Shown piece by piece: positions 8,446-16,877 of a stretch of 64,000 nucleotides of DNA (positions within the stretch are counted from its first letter, which is position 1; each line of letters starts with the position of its first letter). The notes under the pieces are model-generated. The model ran no database searches. It saw nothing but the letters and a program-made list of their open reading frames with translations, and was not told the DNA's origin. Where the stretch lies: assembly GCF_000506985.1 (NCBI RefSeq), contig NZ_KI650980.1, forward strand, positions 1-64,000. Direction: 5' to 3'. The stretch is from Advenella kashmirensis W13003 (GTDB taxonomy: Bacteria; Pseudomonadota; Gammaproteobacteria; Burkholderiales; Burkholderiaceae_B). The position numbers and the translations under genes were made by a program.

Positions 8446-10843
8446 GATACGGGAACTGGTCCCCGCGCTGGATGTGCCGGTCTTTCATCCGTGGTTTGAC
8501 CTGCCGTATGCGCATTACTGGGACATGGCGGGCATGACACGCGATGCCGTCATGACGTTCTACAACACCCAGCAGGCTTCTGCATATGAATGGGCGTGGG
8601 TCGGTACGCAACAGGGGCGGATCTGCTTTCTGCTGGAGTGCTATGACCCGCAACATCACGATATTGCGCGGCATTATGAAGCGAAACCGGGCGATATCGG
8701 CATGCATTTTTTTGTCGCGCCGGCAACAAACGCTCAACGCGGCTACACCCTTGATGTCATGCGCCACGTCATGCACTTTCTATTTCATGATGTCGGGGCA
8801 CGGCGTGTCGTTGTCGAACCCGATATCCGTAACGAAAAGGTGAGGGCGCTCAATTGCAAGGCCGGCTTTGACGAGGTCGGGCCGATCTCTCTCACAACCA
8901 AGCAGGCCATGCTGTCCATCGCGACACGGCCTGATTTTGAAGCCACCCTACTACACTCAGGAAAGAATACGATGAGCCACTATCCCGTTCCCGCCGCGCC
9001 ACAGCATTTGCGTCATCTCGAGCCCGAGACCTGGAAGCATGTCAATCGTCATCTGGTTGCGAAGGCTATTGCCGAATTTTCGCATGAACAGATTCTGGAA
9101 CCAGCACCCGCCGTAGACTCGGCCAGCACGCCCGTGTCGTCAGAAGGCGACCGCCTGCAACGCTATACGCTGATCTCGGATGATGGACAGACCCGCTATC
9201 ATTTCCAGGCCACTCCCATGATGCTGCGTCACTGGCACATCGTTGAATCTTCCGTGACGCGTATGTGCGAGGGGCAGGAACGTGAGCCCGATGCGCTGTC
9301 TTTTATTATCGATTTCAAGGACACGCTGGCGATTCCTGCCGACAAACTGCCGGTGTATCTGGATGAGATCAGCAGCACGCTTTATGGCGCGGCTTACAAA
9401 AGATGCCATCAGTCATTGAGCAGCCGCGATCTGTTGAAAGCGGACTATCAGCAGATCGAAGCCGCCATGACCGAGGGTCATCCGGGTTTTGTGGCCAACA
9501 ACGGCCGCATTGGTTTTAATGTATTCGATTACGAGAGCTATACGCCGGAAACAGGCAGTCGCTTTACCCTGGTGTGGCTGGCCGTGCATCGCAAACAGGC
9601 CCATTTTGCGTCGCTGTCCACCTTGGAATACGGTTCGTTTATCGAACGGGAACTGGGTGTGCAGCAGGCTGCAGCCTATCGTGAGCAGTTGCAGGAGCAG
9701 GGCCTTGACCCGGCAGATTATCTGTTCATGCCGACCCATCCCTGGCAGTGGTTCAATCGTCTGAGTATTGCCTTTGCAGCCGATATAGCGCAACGGAATA
9801 TTGTTTACCTGGGCATTGGCGAGGATACTTACCAGGCCCAGCAATCGATTCGCACCTATTTCAACCACAGCGATCATGACAAATGTTATGTCAAGACGTC
9901 GCTCTCCATTCTGAACATGGGCTTCATGCGCGGGTTGTCTCCCTACTATATGGCGGGCACGCCGGATATCAATGAGTGGCTTAAGAGCCTGATCGATAGC
10001 GACACGTTCCTGCGCCAGAACGGCTTTGATATTTTGCAGGAAGTGGCCTCTGTCGGCTATACCAACCGATACTACGAAGCGGCGCTCAAAAAGGATAGTC
10101 CTTATAAAAAAATGCTTTCTGTCTTATGGCGTGAAAGTCCCGCCGCTAAGGTGCGCGAGGGGGAGCGGCTGATGACCATGGCCTCGTTGCTGCACCGTGA
10201 TCGTGAGGGCACAGCACTGTTGCCGCTGATGATCGAACAGTCGGGCCTGACAGCCGAGCAATGGCTGTGCCGCTATTTCGACGCCTTCCTGGTACCGGTG
10301 GTGCATTGCTTTTATGCCTACGAACTGGTCTTTATGCCGCATGGCGAAAACCTGATCATGGTCATGGATGAGCACAATGTGCCGCAGCGCTGCATTATGA
10401 AGGATATTGCAGAAGAAAGCGCCATTCTGGACCAGAACGCCACCATTCCCGAACATATCGCCCGTCTGAAAGTGAGCGTACCTGAAGACTACAAAATCCT
10501 GGGTATCTTCATTGATATCTTTGATGGGGTCTTCCGTCACATGAGTGATGTTTTGCAAAGCAGTGGTCGTTGCACAGAGGATACGTTCTGGGCACTGGCG
10601 GCGCTGTCAGTCAAGCGCTACCAGCAGGCCCATCCCGAGTTGGCCGAGAAGTTCCGTCGTTATGATTTCTATTCGGATAGTTTCAGGCATTCATGCCTGA
10701 ATCGCCTGCAATTGAAAAACAACCTGCAGATGGTGGATTTATCAGACACTGCAGGCAGTCTGACCATGGCTCAGGATCTGCCCAATCCCATGGCGCGTTT
10801 TCGCACCTTGTCGGTCGATGAACTGGAATCCTCCAGCCTTATA
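7595..10843 (+). repeat. Tandem duplication of MFS-alcB-alcC, right copy
   Basis: Partner of 1-3284. The offset is 7594 before the MFS central loop, 7558 through alcB and 7559 through alcC. The last step is the single extra base at the alcB/alcC junction (about 8960-8972) that removes the stop codon found in the left copy. Confidence 0.85.
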
Positions 10844-10864
10844 CCGCAACCTGAACCTGCCTGA
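8420..10864 (+). CDS. AlcB-AlcC fusion: acyltransferase joined to NIS synthetase
   Basis: One 814-aa open frame in which a GNAT acyltransferase (residues 1-183, hallmark VVEPDIRNEKVRALN) runs without a stop into an IucA/IucC-type synthetase (from residue 185, MSHYPVP). The synthetase part has HPWQW, the RTYFNHSDHDKCYVKTS nucleotide-binding run and an intact HGEN motif. In copy 1 the same junction carries a TGA stop; here one extra base puts the two genes in frame. The old alcC start (ATG 8972) is still present with AGGAAAG 7 bases upstream, so free AlcC may also be made. TTG start with AGGAG upstream. It would catalyse both hydroxamate formation and ATP-dependent dimerisation/cyclisation. A sequencing error at the junction is the main alternative. 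Confidence 0.85.
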   Translation: MNWNPGTFEIRELVPALDVPVFHPWFDLPYAHYWDMAGMTRDAVMTFYNTQQASAYEWAWVGTQQGRICFLLECYDPQHHDIARHYEAKPGDIGMHFFVAPATNAQRGYTLDVMRHVMHFLFHDVGARRVVVEPDIRNEKVRALNCKAGFDEVGPISLTTKQAMLSIATRPDFEATLLHSGKNTMSHYPVPAAPQHLRHLEPETWKHVNRHLVAKAIAEFSHEQILEPAPAVDSASTPVSSEGDRLQRYTLISDDGQTRYHFQATPMMLRHWHIVESSVTRMCEGQEREPDALSFIIDFKDTLAIPADKLPVYLDEISSTLYGAAYKRCHQSLSSRDLLKADYQQIEAAMTEGHPGFVANNGRIGFNVFDYESYTPETGSRFTLVWLAVHRKQAHFASLSTLEYGSFIERELGVQQAAAYREQLQEQGLDPADYLFMPTHPWQWFNRLSIAFAADIAQRNIVYLGIGEDTYQAQQSIRTYFNHSDHDKCYVKTSLSILNMGFMRGLSPYYMAGTPDINEWLKSLIDSDTFLRQNGFDILQEVASVGYTNRYYEAALKKDSPYKKMLSVLWRESPAAKVREGERLMTMASLLHRDREGTALLPLMIEQSGLTAEQWLCRYFDAFLVPVVHCFYAYELVFMPHGENLIMVMDEHNVPQRCIMKDIAEESAILDQNATIPEHIARLKVSVPEDYKILGIFIDIFDGVFRHMSDVLQSSGRCTEDTFWALAALSVKRYQQAHPELAEKFRRYDFYSDSFRHSCLNRLQLKNNLQMVDLSDTAGSLTMAQDLPNPMARFRTLSVDELESSSLIPQPEPA

Positions 10865-10885
10865 TTACCTCCGGGAGCAAATCGC

Positions 10886-12013
10886 ATGGACCTTGCCGAT
10901 ATTCTTAAACTGGCCTCGCCGCTGCCCGTCAGCGCCTATTTTGATCCAGAGGTTTATGAGCAGGAACAAGAGCGCATTTTTCGTTGCAGTCCGCTGTACA
11001 TCGGGCACGAGAACAGCGTGCCGGAAGTGCAGGACTGGTACGCCCTGCCGCAGGAGAACGGCGGCCGGGTGCTATTGCGCGACGCAGAGGGTGTCAGGCT
11101 AATGTCCAATGTCTGCCGTCACCGGCAGGCGCTGATGCTGGGCAGCTACAGCACCAATTGCGAGTTGACTCAACACCGGGGTTCACTGGAACACAGTGGC
11201 GGCAATATTGTTTGCCCGGTTCATGCCTGGACCTATCGCCCGGACGGCCAGTTGCTGTCGGCCCCGCAGTTTGAAATCCGCCAGTGCAAGAAACTGGAGT
11301 CATCGCCGCTGTTGAACCTGGACGGTTTTCTGTTTGAGCATCCGTCTGGTATGTCACACGACATACCAAACCTGTTTGCCAATCTGGGGCACGATCTGTC
11401 CAACTACCGGCTCGATCACGTTGAAACTCACAGTTGCCCCTGCAACTGGAAAACGTTCATTGAAATCTACAATGACGATTATCATATCGGACCGTTTCAC
11501 CCGGGCCTGGGCAAGTATGTGGAGTGCGCCGCCTTGCGCTGGGCTTATGGTGACTGGTATTGCAAGCAGACCGTGGGCGCAGAGCAAACACTTGAAAATG
11601 GCGGTACACCCGTTTATCGGGAATGGGAGCGGCTGCTCAAGGAATATATGGGCGACGAAACCCCCGAGTTTGGCGCCATCTGGATTGCGATTTATCCTAC
11701 GCTGATGATCGAACTCTTTCCGCATGCACTGGTCGTATCCTCGCTGTTTCCGAAAGGTCCGGGCGAAACCCTCAACCTGATCGAGTTTTATTATCCCGAT
11801 GATGTCCTGGCGTTCAGCCCGGAACTGGCGGAGTATCATCGCAAGGCCTATATGGAAACAGCCGAAGAAGATGACGAAATCGCTGTCAGGATCGACGAGG
11901 GCCGGCGTGCGTTATACCTTCGCGACCGCAGTGATCGCGGGCCCTATCAGATCCCGCTGGAAGAGGGTATGGCACAGTTTCATGCCTGGTATCGTAACCG
12001 AATGGGCACGTAA
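10886..12013 (+). CDS. alcE: AlcE-like Rieske non-haem iron oxygenase
   Basis: Rieske [2Fe-2S] oxygenase alpha-subunit type protein, 375 aa. Rieske ligands C-x-H in VCRHRQA (about residues 75-78) and C-x2-H in CPVHAWTY (about 111-114); catalytic-domain iron ligands in NDDYHIGPFH (about 197-206, Asp/His/His pattern). AlcE of the Bordetella alcaligin operon belongs to the same family and has the same neighbours; a role in hydroxylating the diamine portion of the siderophore is plausible but not shown by sequence. It starts 21 bases after the fused alcB-alcC gene with GGGAG upstream, so it is probably the last gene of that operon. No equivalent follows copy 1. Confidence 0.82.
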   Translation: MDLADILKLASPLPVSAYFDPEVYEQEQERIFRCSPLYIGHENSVPEVQDWYALPQENGGRVLLRDAEGVRLMSNVCRHRQALMLGSYSTNCELTQHRGSLEHSGGNIVCPVHAWTYRPDGQLLSAPQFEIRQCKKLESSPLLNLDGFLFEHPSGMSHDIPNLFANLGHDLSNYRLDHVETHSCPCNWKTFIEIYNDDYHIGPFHPGLGKYVECAALRWAYGDWYCKQTVGAEQTLENGGTPVYREWERLLKEYMGDETPEFGAIWIAIYPTLMIELFPHALVVSSLFPKGPGETLNLIEFYYPDDVLAFSPELAEYHRKAYMETAEEDDEIAVRIDEGRRALYLRDRSDRGPYQIPLEEGMAQFHAWYRNRMGT

Positions 12014-12022
12014 GCGGGCACT

Positions 12023-12310
12023 TTACCATTTTCTGCCGGCATTCAGAATACCGTCGTATTGCTGGCGGCGATGCACCTCATCAATCACCCAGCGGGGTGC
12101 GCCGATGTCGGCCAGCACGTGTGGGTCCAGATGGTCAACCTGATTGACAGCCGATGACCACGGGTCATACGGTATGGCAGGCTTGGCAGTAGCGGTATCA
12201 GGCTGACGCTGCGCACGCTGCCAAAAAGCAGCGAACCAGTGCCGTTTGGGTGCAGGGCGATTCGAGTGGCATTCAGGCTGGGCGACGGCAACGGGATTAA
12301 TCGTATTCAT
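12023..12310 (-). CDS. DUF1127-like small protein
   Basis: 95-aa protein whose last 45 residues (LDPHVLADIGAPRWVIDEV) resemble the DUF1127/YjiS family, which has a conserved L-x-D-x-G-x-x-R core and often an N-terminal tail. GAGGAA lies just before the ATG. It is convergent with alcE and divergent from the LysR gene at 12511, which suggests it could be that regulator's target. Function unknown; the family assignment rests on the short C-terminal motif only. The 200-base divergent gap 12311-12510 is AT-rich near 12340-12420 and should hold both promoters. Confidence 0.55.
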   Translation of the reverse strand: MNTINPVAVAQPECHSNRPAPKRHWFAAFWQRAQRQPDTATAKPAIPYDPWSSAVNQVDHLDPHVLADIGAPRWVIDEVHRRQQYDGILNAGRKW

Positions 12311-12510
12311 GATCGGTTCCTCGGAGAGTGAGCTTCGTTAAAAAACATTGTGGTTTTCAGTAAACTTATGGTAAGTTTATCTATCCATTTGATCCCTGAA
12401 AATCAATGATTTTTAACTAATCTGGTCGGTTTTGCTGACCAGTAAACGACGCTCATATTCCGGTACCGCGATGCATCGAAGCGGGCCTGGCCGTCCCTCT
12501 GGTGACCCGT

Positions 12511-13467
12511 ATGTCCAGACTTCCTTTAAATACGCTTCCGACCTTTCGTACTGTGGCTGAATTGCAAAATCTGCGCGCAGCGGCAGAGGCCCTGCATCTG
12601 ACCCATAGCGCGGTCAGTCAGCAGATTCGTCAGCTCGAAGACAATCTCGGATTCGCGCTATTTGAGCGCGAGGGGCGCCGTATCGTGCTCAATGCGGCGG
12701 GGGCAGCGTTTTTATGTTCGGTGCATTCGGCGTTGACACAGCTGGAAGATGGGGTGCAGACGGCGCGCCTGGCCTCGGAAACGGTGGAGAAAAAGTTGCG
12801 CATTTCGGTCGTGCCGTCTTTTGCGCATCGCTGGCTGCTGCCGCGGCTGGAACGCTGGCATGCCCGTCATCCGGATATTGCACTTGAGATTATCGCTTCG
12901 CAGCAGGTGGTGGATTTGCAACGGGACGGATTTCATGCTGCTGTGCGCGAGGGAATCGGTCCCTGGCCGGGTGTGCAGGCTGACCGTCTGTTTGACGATC
13001 CCATGCCCCTGATTGTGGTCGGCTGTGCCGTCGATGCGCGGCGCCTTGTGGGTGCGGAACCCGCAATGTTCCTTAAAGAACCGTTGCTGGGCGACCGGCG
13101 CGCCTGGCAGGCCTGGTTTGCGGCGGCCGGATTGCAGGCGTCATTTAATACGGTGGCCGAATTCAATGACATGGGGCTGATGCTGCAGGCTGCGGAACAG
13201 GGGCTGGGTCTGACACTGGCTCGCGAACTGTTTGCTGCCGATGCCATCCGTCGGGGTAAATTGATCAGGCTCTCGCCGGTATCGGTCGAATATGACAGCG
13301 GTCATGCCATTCACCTGGTGTACCGGCCGGCCTTGCGTGACTGGCCCGTGCTGGCCGCCTTGCGCGAATGGATTACCGAAGAACTGGCCGCGTCCCGCGT
13401 GGCCATGTTGCAGGAGGCGGAGGCAGGACAGGATGTGCAAAAATCGGAACCTATCGTTTCAAAATGA
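12511..13467 (+). CDS. LysR-family regulator (GcvA-like)
   Basis: 318-aa LysR-type transcription factor. N-terminal winged helix-turn-helix at residues 5-65 (LTHSAVSQQIRQLEDNLG, then LFEREGRRIVL), followed by a substrate-binding domain of GcvA type (VVPSFAHRWLLPRL at about 95). The ATG at 12511 is preferred; a GTG three codons upstream is possible. It is divergent from the small DUF1127-like gene. The effector and targets cannot be read from the sequence. There is no AraC-type AlcR in this window, but nothing here shows that this LysR replaces it. Confidence 0.85.
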   Translation: MSRLPLNTLPTFRTVAELQNLRAAAEALHLTHSAVSQQIRQLEDNLGFALFEREGRRIVLNAAGAAFLCSVHSALTQLEDGVQTARLASETVEKKLRISVVPSFAHRWLLPRLERWHARHPDIALEIIASQQVVDLQRDGFHAAVREGIGPWPGVQADRLFDDPMPLIVVGCAVDARRLVGAEPAMFLKEPLLGDRRAWQAWFAAAGLQASFNTVAEFNDMGLMLQAAEQGLGLTLARELFAADAIRRGKLIRLSPVSVEYDSGHAIHLVYRPALRDWPVLAALREWITEELAASRVAMLQEAEAGQDVQKSEPIVSK

Positions 13468-13610
13468 CAAGTGAAATTATCCGGCTGTTGTAGTAAGCTG
13501 TATTTCACACGTGAGAAAAGGCGTGTTTGATGGTTTAACCGGTCGCGTCTAACGATACGATCCGGGTCACCGGCCTTGCGGGAAGAGCACGTGGACACAA
13601 GGAGAGGCAC

Positions 13611-14849
13611 ATGGCTGAATCTGGCAAAACAACCGGTCGATATCTTGTATTGCTGCGGCAGGATCATACGGACGAGGGCATACAGGAACTACAGCGCATG
13701 ACGGGCGCCTCTATTGTCAGCGCCGGTAGCACCAGCTACACGCAAGAGCGGCAGATAAACACACTTGAAATGAACTGTGCCGTTGTCTTTGATCAGATCG
13801 GCGTGGCACTGATTCGGTGCGAACTTGAGGTCGGTACGGCGTTGCAGGCTGCAGCGGCACAGGCCACGGGCAATGTGCTGCTGGTCGAAGCGGAGCGGAC
13901 TGTGCACGCGATTGCGATCTCTGCAGAGTCGCCCGGTCATCCGCCTGCGTCCGATGAAGGACAGGGTGCCACCTGGGGCGTACGTGCCTGCGGCGCGGAT
14001 CATGCCGATTTCACAGGTAAAGGTATCCGCCTGGCTGTGCTGGACACGGGGCTGGATCTGAGTCATCCGGATTTTGCGCAGCGCCCGATACAGTCACGCT
14101 CGTTCGTCAGCGGTGCCGAGGTTCAGGACCAGAACGGTCACGGCACGCATTGCGCCGGTATTGCGGCGGGTCTGCTCAAGCCGGCAGGCCAGCCCAGATA
14201 TGGCGTTGCGGCCGATGCGCTCTTATATATCGGTAAGGTACTGGGCAACGACGGCAGCGGTGGCGATGGCAGCGTGCTGGACGGCATCAACTGGGCCATC
14301 GGACAGGGTTGCGAGATTATTTCGCTGTCGCTGGGCAGTCCGGCAGCGGCGGGGGATCATTATTCACAGATATTCGAAGAGGTGGCAAAGCGTGCGCTCG
14401 CAGCCGGGACGCTGATTATTGCGGCAGCCGGCAACGAAAGCCGGCGACCGGATTTTATCGCGCCGGTCTCCCATCCTGCCAATTGTCCGTCCATTGTGGC
14501 GGTGGCTGCCGTGGATGAGCATATGGCTATTGCGCCGTTCTCCTGCGGTGGACTGCAGCAGGATGGCGGACAAGTGGAGATCGCGGCGCCCGGCGTGGCT
14601 GTTTTTTCCTCCTGGCCGGCCCCCGATAATTACAATACGATCAGTGGAACCAGTATGGCCACTCCCTTTGTGGCCGGGGTGGCGGCCTTGTATGCCGAGG
14701 CCGGCGCGACCGCGCGAGGCAGTCTGCTACGGGACCAGATTCTGCAAAACGCCCGTCCGCTTCCTTTGCCGGTACGGGATGTCGGCAGTGGACTGGTGCA
14801 GGCGCCGGGTCGTCATGGTTCGGTCAATGGACACGGGCTGGATCATTAA
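13611..14849 (+). CDS. Subtilisin-like serine protease (S8), apparently cytoplasmic
   Basis: 412-aa S8 peptidase with the full catalytic set: Asp in VLDTGLDLSHPDF (about residue 147), His in NGHGTHCAGIAAG (about 180), oxyanion Asn in AAAGNE (about 275) and Ser in SGTSMATPFVAGVAALY (about 348). The first 110 residues form a leading domain that may be an inhibitory propeptide, but no signal peptide or membrane helix is evident, so the protease either acts inside the cell or leaves by another route. GGAGAGG lies before the ATG. The next gene encodes a 72-aa protein with a propeptide-inhibitor look; the two are 54 bases apart and probably form an operon. Confidence 0.87.
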   Translation: MAESGKTTGRYLVLLRQDHTDEGIQELQRMTGASIVSAGSTSYTQERQINTLEMNCAVVFDQIGVALIRCELEVGTALQAAAAQATGNVLLVEAERTVHAIAISAESPGHPPASDEGQGATWGVRACGADHADFTGKGIRLAVLDTGLDLSHPDFAQRPIQSRSFVSGAEVQDQNGHGTHCAGIAAGLLKPAGQPRYGVAADALLYIGKVLGNDGSGGDGSVLDGINWAIGQGCEIISLSLGSPAAAGDHYSQIFEEVAKRALAAGTLIIAAAGNESRRPDFIAPVSHPANCPSIVAVAAVDEHMAIAPFSCGGLQQDGGQVEIAAPGVAVFSSWPAPDNYNTISGTSMATPFVAGVAALYAEAGATARGSLLRDQILQNARPLPLPVRDVGSGLVQAPGRHGSVNGHGLDH

Positions 14850-14903
14850 TCAAAAATTGAATCAACAATTACCCACACGCCCGCAAAGCGACGGGAGTAA
14901 ATA

Positions 14904-15122
14904 ATGGCACGTATTGCACTGACGGTCCTGGTCAAGGAAACCTATCTGAGCCGCTTTTCGGTTGTCGTGGACGGCTGTCGCCGCGAAGGGATGGCGGTGG
15001 AACGCGAAATGGTCGCGCTTGGCGTTTTTTCGGGTAATATCGAAGCCGAAAAGCTCACCGATCTGGAACTGGTCGAGGGAGTCGCCTCTGTTGAGCCAGA
15101 GCGGCCGATGCGCACGTGCTGA
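14904..15122 (+). CDS. Small protein, possible stand-alone protease inhibitor (I9-like)
   Basis: 72-aa protein with a good ribosome site (GGGAG) and a position directly behind the subtilase. The C-terminal segment LELVEGVASVEPERPMRT has the shape of the end of subtilisin propeptide/I9 inhibitors (I-x-G-V-x-x-V-E-x-D), and the length suits a single ferredoxin-like fold. By analogy with proteinase-inhibitor I9 domains it could chaperone or inhibit the neighbouring protease. This is an inference from pattern and context; no conserved family is recognised with certainty. Confidence 0.55.
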   Translation: MARIALTVLVKETYLSRFSVVVDGCRREGMAVEREMVALGVFSGNIEAEKLTDLELVEGVASVEPERPMRTC

Positions 15123-15235
15123 TTGAATTGTCCGGTCACGCACGGGTAACGGAAAAGCCGGGTAGGTAAGCCAGGTCTTGCCTTGCGCGCTCACTGGTTC
15201 GGCGCTTAATCAATTTTAATGTCAGTGGAGTCAAC

Positions 15236-15646
15236 GTGGACCGACTATTTGCCAAGTTCGCCAACGCAACATCCCAGGCCGCAGGCAGCCCGATCACTTT
15301 TATCATCTGTGTGCTGGCCGTCATTCTGTGGGCCATTATGGGGCCGGTTTTCGACTATTCCGAAACCTGGCAACTGATCATCAATACCGGCACGACGATC
15401 GTGACGTTTTTAATGGTCTTTCTGATCCAGAATACCCAGAATCGCGACAGCCATGCGCTGCAGACCAAACTGGATGAACTCATACGCACATCCGGCGCCG
15501 AGGACGAATTCATGGGAATAGAAAACATGACCGACGCGGAGCTGGAGGTCTTGCATAAAAAATGCCAGCGGGAAGCGGAGCATTCACAACGCAAACTGCA
15601 ACGAACGCATAAAGAAAGAGAAGCGCGACGAAGTAAATCCAAATAA
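15236..15646 (+). CDS. Low-affinity iron permease family membrane protein
   Basis: 136-aa protein with two transmembrane helices (about residues 18-40 and 52-70) flanking WAIMGPVFDYSETWQLIINT, then FLIQNTQNRD and a charged C-terminal tail. This pattern is typical of the low-affinity iron permease family (PF04120). Bacterial members are small and their transport activity is largely unproven. The start is GTG with GTGGAG upstream. It lies beside a large iron-uptake region but faces its own terminator, so it is probably a separate transcript. Confidence 0.8.
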   Translation: MDRLFAKFANATSQAAGSPITFIICVLAVILWAIMGPVFDYSETWQLIINTGTTIVTFLMVFLIQNTQNRDSHALQTKLDELIRTSGAEDEFMGIENMTDAELEVLHKKCQREAEHSQRKLQRTHKEREARRSKSK

Positions 15647-15701
15647 CCCTGAACTACTTTGTATCTAATTACGCAAATACGTAACCAAAGTCATTGCTCA
15701 C

Positions 15702-15725
15702 ACCAGCGGCGTCGCTGGTTTTTTT
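15702..15725 (+). terminator. Rho-independent terminator
   Basis: Perfect 7-bp stem ACCAGCG/CGCTGGT (15702-15708, 15713-15719) with a 4-base loop and a run of seven T. It separates the iron permease family gene from the iron-uptake operon. Confidence 0.85.
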
Positions 15726-15789
15726 CTGATGGGGGAGGTAATGTCGTTTTGCAAAATATTGTGAGCTTAAAACAAAAACCAATACAAAC

Positions 15790-15808
15790 GACAATGAGAA
15801 TAGTTTAC
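15790..15808 (+). promoter_or_regulatory. Possible Fur box before the periplasmic iron-release operon
   Basis: GACAATGAGAATAGTTTAC agrees with the 19-base Fur consensus at about 13 positions, including the GAGAAT-type hexamer seen in many Fur sites. It lies about 100 bases before the first gene of the operon. Supporting function: the operon encodes metal and siderophore handling. It is a weaker match than the boxes at 3571 and 30138. Confidence 0.45.
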
Positions 15809-15908
15809 ATTAAGACGTTATTCAGTTACACTGCCGGGATATATCAACTTCTCTCGTACGGCAGGCTGTTCTGCGTATTTCGTCGTGCAGCCTTTCCGGC
15901 GGTATCCT

Positions 15909-16244
15909 ATGAAAACTTTCTTCCCAATCCGGTCAGCGTTGTGTGCCGGCGTATTCCTCATTTCGACCCTGGCTATCACGCCAGCCTGGGCACACAATCC
16001 GGTTGCCAGCTGTCAGGCAGTGGGCGAGGACAAAGTGCGGTGCAAGGGCGGATTTTCCGATGGATCTGCTGCACCCGGCGTCACCCTGGATGTCATCTCT
16101 TATGATGAAAAGGTGCTGCTCCCTGGCAAGCTTGCGCAGGATTCCACGCTGGAATTCAAGAAGCCCGAGCAGGAGTTTTATATTCTGTTTGATGCAGGTC
16201 CGGGTCACGTCGTGGAAATCGACCAGAGCGAGATCACGCCATGA
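15909..16244 (+). CDS. Small periplasmic protein, FpvJ-like by position
   Basis: 111-aa exported protein: signal peptide to about residue 27 (cleavage after AWA), then a short beta-rich domain (SCQAVGEDKVRCKGGFSDG) with two cysteines. A GTG eight codons upstream could also start it, but the ATG at 15909 gives a normal signal peptide. It opens an eight-gene run and ends in an ATGA overlap with the next gene. In Pseudomonas aeruginosa the pyoverdine-iron release operon has a small periplasmic FpvJ followed by membrane-anchored FpvK and then the FpvC binding protein, the same sequence of gene types as here. The assignment is by size, location and order rather than by a motif. Confidence 0.6.
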   Translation: MKTFFPIRSALCAGVFLISTLAITPAWAHNPVASCQAVGEDKVRCKGGFSDGSAAPGVTLDVISYDEKVLLPGKLAQDSTLEFKKPEQEFYILFDAGPGHVVEIDQSEITP

Positions 16245-16837
16245 CGGTACAGGCCATCCGGCCAGCCGGTGCGGGACATGAAACGGCCGCGGTACTGGGG
16301 GTATGTGCCCTTATTTTTTTGCTTGCAATAACCACTGTAATCCTGCGAACAACAACCGTTTCCGCGCCCGAAATTGCCGCCAGTCAGATAGACGCGCGGC
16401 ACGGCCTGACGGCGGCCGAGCAGGGTATTTATGCCGATCTGCTGGTGGCCGCCGATGAGATAGCATTCGCAGACACCGCTCCTGACGTCGAAACGCTGGC
16501 CGGGCAGATGATTCCTCCGTTTGCCACCGATGCGTCCACCGCCCGCCGCGGCAGTCACGAGTGGCGCATGAGGCAGGCGTCGGCTGCAGTGGCTTATATC
16601 GGTATTACTCATGACCCGGACACAGCGGGTTCGCTGCTGTTGCTGATGACGCGTCCGTCCACTTCTGATGCTGCGTCCGACATGCATGACCACGCTACCG
16701 AACCCGTCCAGGTCTGGTTGTATCAGCCGGGGCAGAAACAGACGCCTGTTCCGTCTACGCTGGATCACGACAGTCTGACGCGCGATGGCTGGAAACAGAT
16801 CGTGTCGCAGTTCGACGCCGGCGCGACGCGCCATTAA
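16241..16837 (+). CDS. Membrane-anchored periplasmic protein, FpvK-like (DUF6162-type)
   Basis: 198-aa protein with one N-terminal transmembrane helix (about residues 15-38), the rest probably periplasmic. It carries the segment LTAAEQGIYADLLVAADEI and a GSHEWRMRQASAAVAYIG block that recall the DUF6162 family found next to metal ABC transporters; this recall could not be checked. It overlaps the preceding gene by ATGA and precedes the binding-protein gene by 40 bases. In the P. aeruginosa fpv operon the inner-membrane protein FpvK holds this position and is thought to assist the ferri-siderophore reductase. The exact role is unknown. Confidence 0.6.
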   Translation: MTVQAIRPAGAGHETAAVLGVCALIFLLAITTVILRTTTVSAPEIAASQIDARHGLTAAEQGIYADLLVAADEIAFADTAPDVETLAGQMIPPFATDASTARRGSHEWRMRQASAAVAYIGITHDPDTAGSLLLLMTRPSTSDAASDMHDHATEPVQVWLYQPGQKQTPVPSTLDHDSLTRDGWKQIVSQFDAGATRH

Positions 16838-16877
16838 CCATCGTGCCGCGGCACTTAACGTATTTTTTTCAAATCCC

